Shown here in pieces: positions 1-7,160 of a DNA stretch of 9,082 nt (positions are counted from its first letter, which is position 1; each line of letters opens with the position of its first letter). The notes below the pieces were generated by a model. That model ran no database searches. It worked only from the letters and a program-made list of their open reading frames with translations, and had not been told where the DNA came from. The DNA lies in NCBI GenBank assembly GCA_045561575.1, contig JBJKXM010000028.1, positions 1 to 9,082 on the forward strand, written 5' to 3'. The stretch is from GCA-002715885 sp045561575 (GTDB lineage: Bacteria > Bacteroidota > Bacteroidia > Flavobacteriales > BACL11). A program made the position numbers and the translations under genes.

Positions 1-1156
1 TTCTAATGATTACATTAAAATCAAAATCACCTTCTGGATTTATATAACCAACAGAACCAGAATAAACACCTCTTTTAGTTTCTTCATATTCTTCAATCAA
101 TTCCATTGCTTTAATTTTTGGTGCACCTGTCATTGAACCCATTGGAAATGTTGTTGCAATAACATTAACAAACTTCTTTTTGTCTTTTAGTTTTGATGAT
201 ATTGTTGAAATCATTTGGTGGACATGAGAAAATGTATAAACACCACATAATTTATCTACTTTTACAGAGCCTTCTTTTGCTGTTACTGAAAGATCATTTC
301 TTACTAAATCTACAATCATAATATTCTCAGAAATATCCTTCGCACTTTTAGATAATTTTTTTTTTAGCTCATTATCTTCATTCTTATCTGAAACTCTTTT
401 ACATGTTCCCTTGATTGGTTGAGAAATGATATTATTTTCTTGTTTTAACATATATCTCTCTGGGCTTGTTCCAATAATAGTAAAATTCTCAATATTTAGA
501 AAAGTAGCGAATGGTGATTTTGTTAGCTTATTTAACTTGATAAAAAGATTTTGAGTTGATAATGAAATATTTTCTTTATAAAACTCTTGGCAATAATTCA
601 TCTCATATATGTCTCCTCTTTGGATATGACTTTTAATTTTAGATATTTTACTTAAATATGTTTTTTTTGTTTCCCTAGCTAAAAAATTAATTTTAGGCAA
701 ATCTTCATTACAGTATTTATAATTAGATATTTTCTCAAAAAACATGGAAACCGATTCCTCGTCTTCGATGGATTCAATAACTAATTTTTTGTTTTTAATT
801 AAAAACACATACTTTGGCCTAAAAAAAGTAATATTATTTCTGCAAAAACTATCAGGTTTTTTAGACTTAGTTTTAAATAACTCATCTCTTAAGTCATAAG
901 ATATATAACCAAACATCCAATCTTTAGTTTGATTATGAAATTTATCTAACTGATTTAATGAGTCTCTAGAAACAGATATGTTTTCAATTGAATCAAATGC
1001 ACAAATCAGATCAAATTGATAATATTTTTTTGGAACATTATTTTTAGAATAATTTGAATGTAAAATACATGAATAAGATAACGCCTTCGAAAAAGAAATC
1101 ATCTTTTTAATGAAATTCTCTTGGTCATTTAAAATAAAAAAAAACTTTTTTCGCAT
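1..1156 (-). CDS. pabB: Aminodeoxychorismate synthase component I (PabB-like), 3' end cut by window edge
   Basis: My own reverse-strand translation gives an open frame of 385 codons from ATG at 1156-1154 to the left edge; about 40 C-terminal residues of a usual ~420-residue protein are missing. It belongs to the chorismate-binding family. Visible motifs are GDIYEMNYCQEF (181-192), SPERY, PIKGT (247-251), a DLVRND stretch and FPMGSMTGAPK (337-347), then RGVYSGSVGY. The lysine in PIKGT (K249) is the residue known in PabB enzymes to attack chorismate C2; anthranilate synthase TrpE has alanine there (PxAGT), so I favour PabB. Known role: with a glutamine amidotransferase (PabA) it converts chorismate to 4-amino-4-deoxychorismate for p-aminobenzoate and folate synthesis in the cytosol. 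No pabA is visible in the window. The gene is divergent from the SPOR gene, 49 bases away. Homopolymers of nine T (codons 5-8 region) and ten A (at 356-365) lie in frame. Confidence 0.88.
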   Translation of the reverse strand, partial: MRKKFFFILNDQENFIKKMISFSKALSYSCILHSNYSKNNVPKKYYQFDLICAFDSIENISVSRDSLNQLDKFHNQTKDWMFGYISYDLRDELFKTKSKKPDSFCRNNITFFRPKYVFLIKNKKLVIESIEDEESVSMFFEKISNYKYCNEDLPKINFLARETKKTYLSKISKIKSHIQRGDIYEMNYCQEFYKENISLSTQNLFIKLNKLTKSPFATFLNIENFTIIGTSPERYMLKQENNIISQPIKGTCKRVSDKNEDNELKKKLSKSAKDISENIMIVDLVRNDLSVTAKEGSVKVDKLCGVYTFSHVHQMISTISSKLKDKKKFVNVIATTFPMGSMTGAPKIKAMELIEEYEETKRGVYSGSVGYINPEGDFDFNVIIR

Positions 1157-1192
1157 AGAATAAAATTATCTAAACAAGATTAATAAATTTAC

Positions 1193-1200
1193 TACATTTG
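1193..1200 (+). promoter_or_regulatory. Candidate -7 promoter box (TAnnTTTG) for the SPOR-domain gene
   Basis: TACATTTG matches the Bacteroidota -7 consensus TAnnTTTG exactly. It ends only five bases before the ATG at 1206, so transcription from it would begin at or within a base or two of the start codon, giving a nearly leaderless mRNA. No TTTG -33 element is seen at the expected 19-21 base spacing. The rest of the 49-base divergent gap (1157-1205) is AT-rich, and I could not find a convincing promoter for pabB on the other strand. Confidence 0.4.
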
Positions 1201-1205
1201 AAATA

Positions 1206-1607
1206 ATGAAACTATCCTTAATTCTTTTATTTTTTCCATTATTATTAATGTCTCAAATCGCCAATGAAAACAAAAAAATCATTAATATCAAATACGAAGG
1301 AGGATTAGATAGTTTGATACTAAAAAATCAAAATATTATAAATAAAAAAGATGGAATACTTGGTTGGCGTGTTCAATTAACGTTTAAAAGCACAAAAGAA
1401 GAAATAAAAAAAACAAGATTAAACTTTACAAAACTATACCCTGAAATTCCAACATACCTTACATACGATCCGCCCTACTATAGAATATGTGTTGGTAATT
1501 TTAGAACAAAAAATGAAGCACTTAAATTGAATAATTTTATTAGAAATAATTATATTGAAGCCTATCCTGTACAGAAAATTATTCCAATTTCTTTACTTAG
1601 AAATTAA
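1206..1607 (+). CDS. Small exported SPOR-domain protein
   Basis: This 133-residue protein starts with a short Lys and a hydrophobic run (MKLSLILLFFPLLLMSQIA), a likely signal peptide with cleavage near residue 19. Residues about 53-125 look like a SPOR domain: GWRVQL at the first strand, a helix rich in K/E, YPEIPTY, then PPYYRICVGNFRTKNEA and a second helix ending in AYPV. SPOR domains of known proteins bind septal peptidoglycan glycan strands lacking stem peptides; periplasmic peptidoglycan binding is therefore the inferred role here. The start at 1206 is chosen because the next ATG (1249) would delete the signal peptide. The gene is convergent with infB: its stop codon TAA (1605-1607) overlaps the infB stop (1604-1606). 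SPOR proteins beside infB are, as I recall, common in Flavobacteriia, so this is probably a conserved neighbour. The specific partner is unknown. Confidence 0.8.
   Translation: MKLSLILLFFPLLLMSQIANENKKIINIKYEGGLDSLILKNQNIINKKDGILGWRVQLTFKSTKEEIKKTRLNFTKLYPEIPTYLTYDPPYYRICVGNFRTKNEALKLNNFIRNNYIEAYPVQKIIPISLLRN
1586..1605. repeat. Weak inverted repeat at the convergent infB / SPOR gene ends
   Basis: AATTTCT (1586-1592) and AGAAATT (1599-1605) form a perfect 7-bp inverted repeat with a 6-base loop. It covers the last codons and stop of the SPOR gene and touches the infB stop. On the plus strand a moderately T-rich tract follows. The stem has a single G-C pair, so it is at best a weak bidirectional terminator; it may simply be coding sequence in an AT-rich genome. 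No better terminator for infB was seen. Confidence 0.25.
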
Positions 1608-4108
1608 TTTAATTCTCTTTTAATTTCAATATTATCATAACCCTCAATAATATCTCCTACTTTTATATCATTGAAGTTCTCTATTGACATACCACACTCA
1701 AATCCTTTCTTTACCTCTCCAACATCCTCTTTAAATCTTTTAAGTGTAGATAATTGACCTGAATAAACAACTACTCCGTCTCTAATTAATCTTACCTTAC
1801 TTTTTCTTGTAATTGTACCATCAGTAACCATACATCCAGCAATAGTTCCGACTTTTGATATTTTGAAAGTTTCTCTAACTTCTATATTACAAATAATTTT
1901 TTCTTCAACATCAGGACTAAGCATACCTTCCATTGCTAATTTTAGATCCTCAATTGCTTTATAAATAATAGAATAAAGCCTAATGTCAATATTTTCAGTT
2001 TCAGCCAGCTTTCTAGCTTGTAGAGATGGTCTAACTTGAAAACCAATGATAATTGCATCAGAAGCAGCTGCTAACATAACATCAGACTCAGAAATTTGAC
2101 CGACAGCTTTTTGTATAATATTAACTTTTATTTCTTCATTTGAAAGTCCTTCTAAAGAATCAGACAAAGCTTCAATTGACCCATCTACGTCACCTTTTAC
2201 TATGATATTAACTTCTTGAAATTCTCCAATAGCAATTCTTCTACCAATTTCGTCTAGTGTTAGATGTTTCTGTGTTCTAACACTTTGTTCTCTCTGAAGT
2301 TGCATTCTCTTAGTAGCAATTTTCTTTGCATCTTGCTCGCTATCCATAACATAAAACTCATCACCAGCAGTTGGGGCCCCATCAAGACCAAGTATTACAA
2401 CAGGAGTTGAAGGCCCTGCTAATTCTTTTTTATTACCTCTTTCATCTAAAAGAGCTTTTACTTTTCCAGAGCATCTACCAGCCAAAACATAATCTCCTAC
2501 TTTCAAAGTTCCTTTTTGAACTAAAATTGTGGATAAAAAACCCTTACCTTTATCCAAAGATGCTTCAACAACTGTTCCTTGAGCATTACGATTTGGATTA
2601 GCTTTAAGGGCTAACATTTCTGACTCTAATAGCACTTTCTCTAACAACTCTTGAACACCTGTCCCGTCTTTAGCAGAAATATCATTTGATTGGTATTTAC
2701 CTCCCCAATCTTCAACAAGCATATTAATTTCTGCTAATTCACCTTTAATCTTCTCAGGATCAGAATTTGGAAGATCGATCTTGTTAATGGCAAAAATAAT
2801 TGGAACTCCAGCAGCTTGAGCATGACTAATAGCCTCTTTTGTTTGAGGCATTACTCTGTCGTCAGCAGCCACAACGATAATAACAATATCGGTAACTTTT
2901 GCACCTCTGGCTCTCATTGCAGTAAAAGCAGCGTGACCAGGAGTATCTAAAAATGAAATCTTTTGTCCGTCATTTAAAGTTACCTCGTATGCTCCAATGT
3001 GCTGAGTGATTCCTCCAGATTCTCCAGCAATTACATTGCTATTTCTAATATAGTCCATAAGAGATGTTTTTCCATGATCAACATGTCCCATAATAGTGAC
3101 AATTGGAGCTCTTGGAAGTAAATCTTTTTCATCATCTTCCTTTGCAATTATATCATCTTGTATGTCATCTGAAATAAATTCTACTTGAAAGCCAAAATCT
3201 TCTACTAACATTTCAATGGTTTCACCATCTAGCCTTTGATTCATACTTATCATAATACCTAAAGACATACAAGAAGTGATAATTTCAGTAACACTGACAT
3301 TCATTAAAGAAGCAAGTTCATTTGCAGTTGCAAATTCATTAACCTTAATTATTTTTTGAGAATCTACTTGCTGTTTTACTTCCTGCTCTTGTTGAGCCTT
3401 GTGAGCATCCCTTTTTTCTTTCCTATTCTTGACAGAAGATTTTTTACCTGAACCTTGTAATTTAGCAAGAGTTTCTCTAACTCTTTTTTGTGCTTCTTCG
3501 GGCGAAATCTCAACTTGATTTGATTGCTGTTGTTTAAGTTTTCTAAACTGTTTAGGATCAATTCTATTTTTAATTATTCTTTTTCGTTTCTTTTTAACAT
3601 TGTCTGCGTCTTCTTTTTTTAATTCAGGTTTATCAAACTTTGATAGATCAATTTTCTGCCCTGTTGTAGTCAAACCTTTTAATTTAGTTGACTTTGCTTT
3701 AATTAGCTCTTCATTCTGGTCTTTCTTATCTTCAGGTTTTTTTTCTTCTTCAGCTTGTTTAACATTAACTTCTTCTTCTTTTTTACTATCAACTTCTTTA
3801 ATCTTGACTTTTATAAGATTAGATTTTTTTTCTTCTTCAGCTTTTTTCTCTTGTTCCTCTTTTTCCAATCTGATAATCTCTTCCGCCTTTTTCAATTCAT
3901 TTTCTTTTGCTAAAAGTTGAGCAGAAATTTTAGCAGCTTTAGAAGAATCAAACTCCTGCAATAATTGCATATAAACTTCATGCGAAACCTTAGAGTTCGG
4001 ATTTAAACCAGTTACCCCTTTTGAAGATAAAAAGTCTAAAATCCTATCAATTTTAACGTTGAATTCTCTAACCAGTTTGCTTAATCTAAAACTATTTTTT
4101 TCTGACAT
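1604..4108 (-). CDS. infB: Translation initiation factor IF-2
   Basis: This 834-residue GTPase brings initiator fMet-tRNA to the 30S subunit and promotes subunit joining. Residues 1-53 form a first IF2_N-type helical module (FRLSKLVREFNV, LDFLSSKGV). A long Lys/Glu-rich linker of low complexity follows (about 60-245), then a second IF2_N module (about 253-312). The G domain has G1 GHVDHGKT (341-348), G2 GGIT (365-368), G3 DTPGH (388-392), G4 NKID (442-445) and G5 SAK (478-480). Domains II, III and the C-terminal fMet-tRNA binding domain follow and are intact. ATG at 4108 is chosen because MSEKNSFRLSKL is the usual flavobacterial N-terminus; the in-frame ATG at 4138 would add ten residues lying inside nusA. 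The gap to the nusA stop is ten A/T bases (4109-4118) with no Shine-Dalgarno. It is the last gene of rimP-nusA-infB. Confidence 0.98.
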   Translation of the reverse strand: MSEKNSFRLSKLVREFNVKIDRILDFLSSKGVTGLNPNSKVSHEVYMQLLQEFDSSKAAKISAQLLAKENELKKAEEIIRLEKEEQEKKAEEEKKSNLIKVKIKEVDSKKEEEVNVKQAEEEKKPEDKKDQNEELIKAKSTKLKGLTTTGQKIDLSKFDKPELKKEDADNVKKKRKRIIKNRIDPKQFRKLKQQQSNQVEISPEEAQKRVRETLAKLQGSGKKSSVKNRKEKRDAHKAQQEQEVKQQVDSQKIIKVNEFATANELASLMNVSVTEIITSCMSLGIMISMNQRLDGETIEMLVEDFGFQVEFISDDIQDDIIAKEDDEKDLLPRAPIVTIMGHVDHGKTSLMDYIRNSNVIAGESGGITQHIGAYEVTLNDGQKISFLDTPGHAAFTAMRARGAKVTDIVIIVVAADDRVMPQTKEAISHAQAAGVPIIFAINKIDLPNSDPEKIKGELAEINMLVEDWGGKYQSNDISAKDGTGVQELLEKVLLESEMLALKANPNRNAQGTVVEASLDKGKGFLSTILVQKGTLKVGDYVLAGRCSGKVKALLDERGNKKELAGPSTPVVILGLDGAPTAGDEFYVMDSEQDAKKIATKRMQLQREQSVRTQKHLTLDEIGRRIAIGEFQEVNIIVKGDVDGSIEALSDSLEGLSNEEIKVNIIQKAVGQISESDVMLAAASDAIIIGFQVRPSLQARKLAETENIDIRLYSIIYKAIEDLKLAMEGMLSPDVEEKIICNIEVRETFKISKVGTIAGCMVTDGTITRKSKVRLIRDGVVVYSGQLSTLKRFKEDVGEVKKGFECGMSIENFNDIKVGDIIEGYDNIEIKRELN

Positions 4109-4118
4109 ATTATTTTTT

Positions 4119-5360
4119 TTAATCCTCAAATTCAGCATTTAAAATTTCTAAAACTTCTTCTACGGTTTCCTTCTCAAGGTCAGTTCTAGCTACCAAATCA
4201 TCAGCATCAATTGCTAAAACACTTCTGGCGCTATCACATCCAATTGACTTTAAAGCATCTATTACCCATCCTTCAATTTCATCAGTAAACTCATCAATAG
4301 CAACATCATCTTCAAAGCTTGCTTCATCTCTGAACACATCGATTTCGTAACCAGTTAATCTACCAGCTAAGCCGATATTATTCCCTCCGCGACCAATTGC
4401 CAAAGAAACTTGATCTGCATCCATTATTACCTTAGCTCTATTATTTTCTTCATCGATCTGAACAGAAGTAATTTTAGCAGGACTTAAAGCTCTAGTAATT
4501 AATAGTTGAATATTTTCTGTATAATTTACTACATCAATATTTTCATTACGCAATTCTCTAACTATACCATGGATTCTTGATCCTTTCATACCAACACAAG
4601 CTCCTACAGGATCAATACGGTCATCATAAGATTCAACACAAACTTTTGCTCTTTCTCCCGGATTTCTAACAACGTTTTTAATTGTTATTATACCATCAAA
4701 TACTTCTGGGACTTCCATTTCAAATAATCTCTCAACAAATTCAGGAGCAATTCTTGAAAGTACAATATTTGCTTTATTATTTTTAATATTTACTTCCTTT
4801 ATTACAGCACGAACTGATTCTCCCTTCTTGAAAAAATCTTTTGGTATTTGTTCCGATTTTGGCAGAGACATATCATTTCCTTCATCATCAGTTAATAAAA
4901 TTTCATTTCGCCAAATTTGATATACTTCACCATGTACAATTTCACCAATTCTAGATTCATAACGTTTCATTAAAACATCTCTATGTTGTTCATGAATTCT
5001 TGCAATCAAATGTTGTCTAATTGACAAAACTTGTCTTCTTCCAAACTCTGAATCAAAACTTACAAGTTCAGATACCTCCTCACCAACTTCATAATCATCT
5101 TCAATCTTCAAAGCATCTGAAAGAGCAATCTGTGAAATTTCATTTTCAACACTTCCGTTTTCAACAACCTCTCTATTTTTCCAGATCTCTAAATCTCCCT
5201 TATCAACATTTATAATTACATTAAAGTTTCCTTCTCCTTCGTATTTTTTATCTAAAACAGATTTAAAGACATCTTCCAATATATTCATCATTGTTTCTCG
5301 GTCTATATTTTTTACATCCTTAAATTCTGAAAATGATTGTATTAAATTATCTACTTCCAT
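4119..5360 (-). CDS. nusA: Transcription elongation/termination factor NusA
   Basis: NusA binds RNA polymerase and nascent RNA and modulates pausing, intrinsic termination and antitermination. The 413 residues show an N-terminal polymerase-binding domain (about 1-125), an S1 domain (about 137-203, from IGEIVHGEV to NIVLSR), KH1 with GxxG as GMKG (257-260), and KH2 with GRGG (323-326) in AIGRGGNNIGLAGRLTG. After an acidic stretch (346-360), residues about 360-413 resemble one helical acidic repeat (ALKSIGCDSARSVLAIDADD). The Escherichia coli protein (about 495 residues) has two such C-terminal repeats; a shorter form is normal outside Gammaproteobacteria. The start at 5360 lies seven bases after the rimP stop, which indicates co-transcription. 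In E. coli, NusA regulates its own operon by termination in the leader and within the genes; the leader hairpin at 5835-5856 makes a similar loop conceivable here (inference). Confidence 0.97.
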   Translation of the reverse strand: MEVDNLIQSFSEFKDVKNIDRETMMNILEDVFKSVLDKKYEGEGNFNVIINVDKGDLEIWKNREVVENGSVENEISQIALSDALKIEDDYEVGEEVSELVSFDSEFGRRQVLSIRQHLIARIHEQHRDVLMKRYESRIGEIVHGEVYQIWRNEILLTDDEGNDMSLPKSEQIPKDFFKKGESVRAVIKEVNIKNNKANIVLSRIAPEFVERLFEMEVPEVFDGIITIKNVVRNPGERAKVCVESYDDRIDPVGACVGMKGSRIHGIVRELRNENIDVVNYTENIQLLITRALSPAKITSVQIDEENNRAKVIMDADQVSLAIGRGGNNIGLAGRLTGYEIDVFRDEASFEDDVAIDEFTDEIEGWVIDALKSIGCDSARSVLAIDADDLVARTDLEKETVEEVLEILNAEFED

Positions 5361-5367
5361 TAAATTT

Positions 5368-5823
5368 TTATTTAAATTTTATTTTTAATCTAGTTTCCTT
5401 AATTTCATCAAAAGGAATTTCAATATCACTATTAATATATTTTGATTTTGAACCTTTTTCTTTCTTCCTAACAGCTAATGTTAACTGATTTTCATAGTCT
5501 TTTAAAATTCCCGAAACTTTTTTACCATCATTTTTCTTAACTACTACTTCTCTTCCTTGATTAATTTGATATTGCTCTTTAATTTTAAACGGGCTAGTTA
5601 AACCAGGTGAACAAACTGTCAATGCATAATCTTCTATTTCTCTATCAAAATTATCATTTACGTATCTACTAATACTAACACACTCATCTACGTTTACTCC
5701 TCCATTTTTATCAAAGGATATAACAATTTCATTAGCTGAACTAACTGTAACATCAACAATATGGCCATTTAGTTCATGTGCCTTAACTCTAGCAATTTCT
5801 TCTATTTCTTCCTTATTAATCAT
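5368..5823 (-). CDS. rimP: Ribosome maturation factor RimP
   Basis: RimP (formerly YhbC/P15a) is a cytosolic factor that binds immature 30S subunits and helps assemble the head around ribosomal protein S12. The 151 residues match the family length. The N-terminal alpha/beta domain carries VDECVSISRYV (about 45-55) and the family signature YALTVCSPGL (66-75) followed by SPF; the C-terminal SH3-like domain includes the GREVVV strand and the ILKDYENQLTL segment. It is the first gene of the rimP-nusA-infB cluster, an order conserved widely in bacteria. The ATG at 5823 is preceded by TTTTGTTAACC, with no Shine-Dalgarno, and sits only 11 bases after a perfect hairpin in the leader. Transcription is probably from the promoter at 5877-5912. 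Confidence 0.95.
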   Translation of the reverse strand: MINKEEIEEIARVKAHELNGHIVDVTVSSANEIVISFDKNGGVNVDECVSISRYVNDNFDREIEDYALTVCSPGLTSPFKIKEQYQINQGREVVVKKNDGKKVSGILKDYENQLTLAVRKKEKGSKSKYINSDIEIPFDEIKETRLKIKFK

Positions 5824-5834
5824 TGGTTAACAAA

Positions 5835-5856
5835 AGAGAGGGCTTTTGCCCTCTCT
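5835..5856 (-). terminator. Leader hairpin with T-run before rimP (attenuator or terminator)
   Basis: On the minus strand AGAGAGGGC (5856-5848) and GCCCTCTCT (5843-5835) form a perfect 9-bp stem with a four-base AAAA loop, followed by TTTG. It lies between the rimP promoter and the rimP ATG, so it is inside the predicted leader mRNA and is also the only hairpin after the upstream lipoprotein gene. It could stop read-through from that gene, attenuate the rimP-nusA-infB operon, or act as a stability element. The T-run is short, so termination is probably partial. Structure is seen directly; function is inferred. Confidence 0.6.
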
Positions 5857-5876
5857 CCAACTGTTTTATTTCACGA

Positions 5877-5912
5877 CAAAGATACAATCTTTTTATTAAT
5901 CATGCAAACAAA
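5877..5912 (-). promoter_or_regulatory. Bacteroidota-type promoter of rimP-nusA-infB
   Basis: Read on the minus strand, TATCTTTG (5884-5877) matches the -7 consensus TAnnTTTG exactly, and TTTG (5908-5905; another at 5912-5909) provides the -33 element with a 20-base spacer (19 if counted from TTTGC). This is the expected arrangement for the primary sigma factor of Bacteroidota. Start of transcription is expected near 5870-5872, giving a leader of about 47 bases that contains the hairpin at 5835-5856. The promoter begins about 12 bases after the lipoprotein stop codon. Confidence 0.8.
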
Positions 5913-5923
5913 TAAATATTACC

Positions 5924-7063
5924 CTACATTTCTGCTTTTTCCTTAGATCTTTTGAAAAAATCTTCTGGGCCTGTAGTTAAATTCCTACTCAGATCATAAG
6001 CTTTTAAAAACATTTCTTTTGCCTGCAGAGTATCTCCTGAAGCAAGTAAAATATCACCCATAGAGTCATATGCATTTGGCTCATCTGGATGTGCAGTCAT
6101 GTAAATATTTATATGGTTCCTTGCAGATTCTAAATCACCTTTTTCCATCATTAAATAACCCATCATATTATTCAACAAACTACTCTCTGGAAATCTTTTT
6201 AATCCAATTTTAGCATTCTCTATTCTTTCATCAATATCTTCTAAAAAATAAGCATACCATCCTCTAAGTAAGGGGTCATTAGCAGCGTATAACAATGCTT
6301 TTTCATACTTTGCTATTCTCTCAGCTCTATTTAATTGTGGGGAATAGGTCTCCAAATAATGTTTTTCTGCCATTGAAGCTCCATCCAATTTTGGTTTAAT
6401 TTCATTCATTAAAGAAATGATTTCGTCTGCTTTACCATTCAAAAACAAATAATGTAATTTACCCATATGAGCAACAGCTAAATTAGGATCCAATTGAACT
6501 AAACTATCAGAATAAGCAAGCGCATCATTATTTCTTAGATTTGCCATTGCATATCTCATACTATTGTACATTGATAAAGCACCTTCAACTTTAGTTGATG
6601 GCCAAACAAAAGAATTAGCTGCACTATTCATATTCCAATTCATCCAAGCATGTCTCTTAAAAACCAATTTGCCCATTTGTTTTCCTACAACTGCATGAAA
6701 ACCAGCTCTTGATGTTTTTTCTCCAGACATAAACCAACTTACGTTGCCATAAACACTTGCAACATTACCAAAAACTTCTATGTCACTTACTTCAACATTA
6801 GCTGAATCTTCATAAAACCATTCTGATTTAATTTTACTATTGTCATTTACCCATTCTGGCCTCCCAATCCATCCATTAGATAAATTATAGAGCATTACTG
6901 AATCTCCAATATTATTAGACATTGCCATAACACCATTTTCAGGAGATTCATTTCCACTAGTAAAATGATTTATTACAAATTCTTCAACTTTACTCTTGTC
7001 TAATCCTGAGTTGCAAGCTGAAAATAAAAATGCAGTAAATAAAAAATAAATTATTTTTTTCAT
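5924..7063 (-). CDS. Lipoprotein with NTF2/SnoaL-like domain and TPR-like repeats, function unknown
   Basis: The 379-residue product starts with MKKIIYFLFTAFLFSAC, a lipoprotein signal whose cysteine is residue 17; phenylalanine at -3 (FSAC) is a loose lipobox. Residues about 24-141 look like an NTF2/SnoaL-type fold (GDSVMLYNLSNGW, VASVYGNVSWFM, then VFKRHAWMNWN at the end), similar to small ketosteroid-isomerase-like domains in Bacteroidota. From about 160 the protein is helical with TPR-like units: ALAYSDSLVQLDPNLAVAH (181-199), a unit near 296-326 (NMMGYLMMEKGDLESARNH) and one near 330-360 (NAYDSMGDILLASGDTLQA). It is probably anchored in the periplasm or on the outer membrane. TPRs suggest a protein partner; no catalytic residues can be assigned. 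It is flanked by a strong terminator and a CAA-rich repeat upstream, and by the rimP promoter just downstream, so it is probably its own transcription unit. Domain calls are by eye. Confidence 0.85.
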   Translation of the reverse strand: MKKIIYFLFTAFLFSACNSGLDKSKVEEFVINHFTSGNESPENGVMAMSNNIGDSVMLYNLSNGWIGRPEWVNDNSKIKSEWFYEDSANVEVSDIEVFGNVASVYGNVSWFMSGEKTSRAGFHAVVGKQMGKLVFKRHAWMNWNMNSAANSFVWPSTKVEGALSMYNSMRYAMANLRNNDALAYSDSLVQLDPNLAVAHMGKLHYLFLNGKADEIISLMNEIKPKLDGASMAEKHYLETYSPQLNRAERIAKYEKALLYAANDPLLRGWYAYFLEDIDERIENAKIGLKRFPESSLLNNMMGYLMMEKGDLESARNHINIYMTAHPDEPNAYDSMGDILLASGDTLQAKEMFLKAYDLSRNLTTGPEDFFKRSKEKAEM

Positions 7064-7104
7064 AATTGTTGTTGTTTTAATTGTTGTTGTTTTAATTGTT
7101 GTTT
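7064..7104 (-). repeat. 15-bp CAA-rich tandem repeat in the lipoprotein gene leader
   Basis: The plus-strand unit AATTGTTGTTGTTTT occurs twice exactly (7064-7078, 7079-7093) and a third time in part (7094-7104). On the coding strand it reads AAAACAACAACAATT, directly abutting the ATG at 7063. The resulting leader is nearly free of G and so unlikely to fold, which would favour ribosome access in an organism not using Shine-Dalgarno pairing (inference). Confidence 0.85.
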
Positions 7105-7141
7105 AAACAAAAAGCCTACTAAAATTGTAGGCTTTTTGTTT
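7105..7141. terminator. Intrinsic terminator after the T9SS repeat protein gene
   Basis: AAACAAAAAGCCTAC (7105-7119) and GTAGGCTTTTTGTTT (7127-7141) form a perfect 15-bp inverted repeat around a 7-base loop. A GC-containing core (GCCTAC/GTAGGC) flanked by A- and T-runs is the classic form of a terminator that works in both directions. It begins about 20 bases after the stop codon of the minus-strand gene ending at 7161. It also separates that gene from the lipoprotein gene. Confidence 0.9.
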
Positions 7142-7160
7142 GAGTTATATAAAATGAATT

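Noticed and set aside
1..1156. Anthranilate synthase TrpE instead of PabB
   Set aside because: The active-site motif is PIKGT with lysine, typical of PabB; TrpE has alanine at that place. No trp genes adjoin within the window.
2371..2601. Plus-strand 76-residue open frame
   Set aside because: It lies wholly antisense to the conserved C-terminal half of infB, has no recognisable domain and no promoter.
3376..3561. Minus-strand 61-residue open frame in another phase within infB
   Set aside because: It is an out-of-frame reading of the basic IF-2 linker with no start signal or family resemblance.
3600..3920. Plus-strand 106-residue Ser/Phe-rich open frame
   Set aside because: It is the antisense shadow of the Lys/Glu-rich IF-2 linker; the composition follows from AAA/GAA codons read backwards.
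4109..4138. Upstream in-frame ATG that would extend infB by ten residues
   Set aside because: It lies inside the 3' end of nusA. The extension (MLNLRIKKNN) has no family counterpart, while the ATG at 4108 gives the standard N-terminus.
5021..5215. Plus-strand 64-residue open frame
   Set aside because: It is antisense to the nusA N-terminal domain; low-complexity composition and no supporting signals.
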